Made by a program: the position numbers and the translations under genes. The notes beneath the pieces were generated by a model. That model did not search any database, had not been told where the DNA came from, and saw only the letters and a program-made list of their open reading frames with translations. A DNA stretch of 15,097 nt from Candidatus Heimdallarchaeota archaeon (GTDB lineage Archaea > Asgardarchaeota > Heimdallarchaeia > Heimdallarchaeales > Kariarchaeaceae): NCBI GenBank assembly GCA_021399405.1, contig JAAFKL010000028.1, forward strand, positions 1 to 15,097. The letters are read 5' to 3'. Positions 14,236 through 15,097 of the stretch are shown one piece after another (within the stretch, counting starts at the first letter, position 1; each line of letters opens with the position of its first letter).

Positions 14236-15097
14236 ATGGCTCGAAATAATAAAATTACAACATCAGTTTAAGTATCAATTGATACTAGTAAATTGAGTCA
14301 TAAAGATAAAAAAAGATTACGTCAAATACTGGGTAGAGATTCTCGTATTATATCGAGATATATTGGAGTAATTGAAGATAACCGAAATGATTTGGTTGAG
14401 TATACCGAAAAGAAGAATGGCAAAATAACTATTGAGATTAATAAGGGTAAATTGGATCAATTAACCTGCACAACTTCAGATCGTAAAATAGTAAACCATG
14501 ATTTGAAAGTACTGTTCCCGCGCATCAGTTTGAATGAATTGAAGGAATGTCGGGATACTGCAGTTGGGATATATTTATCTTATCTTGAATTGAAAGAAAT
14601 AGGTAATGCATCCATACCCACCATTAAAGCCCCTGTTCCAAGATCCATCGGATATCGTAGATTCAAATTATCATTTGAGGAATGTACTCTTGCCATTATG
14701 GATAGTATGGACACAAATCTATCAATGCTTAATAATGGAAAAAATAAAATTCTACATGATACATTGATTTTGAGTTTAAATCTTAAGAAATATCACATTG
14801 ATAAAATCAAAGAAGGTTCTCTACAAGCAGTGCGTATTATTAGATCTCGAAAGAAATACTATTCAATCTTTGCTGTTCGGCATGAGGTAAAACAATTAAC
14901 CAGCAAATTTTACCCTAAAAAGTCAAAGAAAGATTTAGCAATTGCAGGGATCGATCTGGGTATTAATCGTGATGCAGTGATATCTATTATTACTGCACAT
15001 GGTGTGTCTCATCACAAATTTATTAGGCTGGAAAGAATAGGAAACACAAAGCAATCCATCCTTAAATTGGATAAGAGGATTGCAGAAATACAACACA
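14236..15097 (+). pseudogene. tnpB: TnpB, N-terminal part, with an in-frame stop at codon 12 (cut by window edge)
   Basis: The frame from ATG 14236 gives MARNNKITTSV, then TAA (14269-14271), then stays open for 275 codons to the window edge. The residues after the stop (VSIDTSKLSHKDKKRL) directly continue the usual TnpB N-terminal pattern TTSVK-V-x-L/I-D-x-SKLS, so both sides of the stop belong to one protein; AAA (Lys) to TAA is the simplest explanation. Further on, DLAIAGIDLGINRDAV at 233-248 is the first RuvC motif, with D240 the catalytic aspartate. The part after RuvC-I is outside the window. Unless translation restarts (TTG at 14293 is the next candidate) or the stop is read through, the product is truncated at 11 residues. 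Upstream there is a good TATA box, so the promoter looks intact. It is the second same-strand TnpB gene in the window; no TnpA is seen. Confidence 0.8.

Noticed and set aside
1..15097. Eukaryotic origin of the contig, suggested by the CD36 homologue
   Set aside because: Intron-less tightly packed genes, a four-base mutS-mutL overlap, bacterial-type MutS and TnpB elements fit a prokaryote.

Overview
The window is AT-rich and compactly coded, with intron-less genes, TATA-type promoters 25-40 bases before several starts and few clear Shine-Dalgarno sites, so it reads as an archaeal chromosome. Three things point to an Asgard archaeon, probably of a Heimdall-like lineage: a CD36/LIMP-2-family membrane protein (a family best known from eukaryotes), a protein built of duplicated receiver-like and longin/roadblock-like domains, and bacterial-type MutS/MutL together with YgfZ and an acyl-CoA dehydrogenase. 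The lineage is inferred from family content only; there is no rRNA or other marker here.

Layout. Bases 3-374 (+) are the 3' end of a TnpB gene (zinc finger and last RuvC motif) with hairpins that may belong to its guide-RNA scaffold. Bases 375-745 hold no gene. A small unrecognised ORF lies at 746-1120 (-). The largest gene, 1360-4617 (+), encodes a 1085-residue CD36-family protein whose ectodomain is expanded by tandem repeats with an exact 126-residue period; a hairpin plus T-run follows its stop. Convergent to it, 4999-6894 (-) encodes the receiver/longin-like protein. Next are ygfZ, 7104-7904 (-), and, divergently, the mutS-mutL operon, 8167-12671 (+), whose genes overlap by four bases. 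An isovaleryl-CoA-dehydrogenase-like gene, 12675-13826 (-), ends three bases from mutL. From 14236 (+) a second TnpB gene runs off the window; its frame carries a TAA at codon 12.

How the genes relate. mutS and mutL are the only clear functional unit: mismatch recognition plus a MutL that keeps an endonuclease motif, with a PIP-box-like peptide near the MutS C-terminus that may connect it to PCNA. YgfZ (iron-sulfur protein maturation) and the acyl-CoA dehydrogenase (branched-chain acyl-CoA oxidation) are separate metabolic genes. The CD36-like protein and the receiver/longin-like protein are the most Asgard-specific content, but they are convergent, not co-transcribed, and nothing in the sequence links them directly. 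Two same-strand TnpB genes lie at the window edges; no transposase (TnpA) is visible with either.
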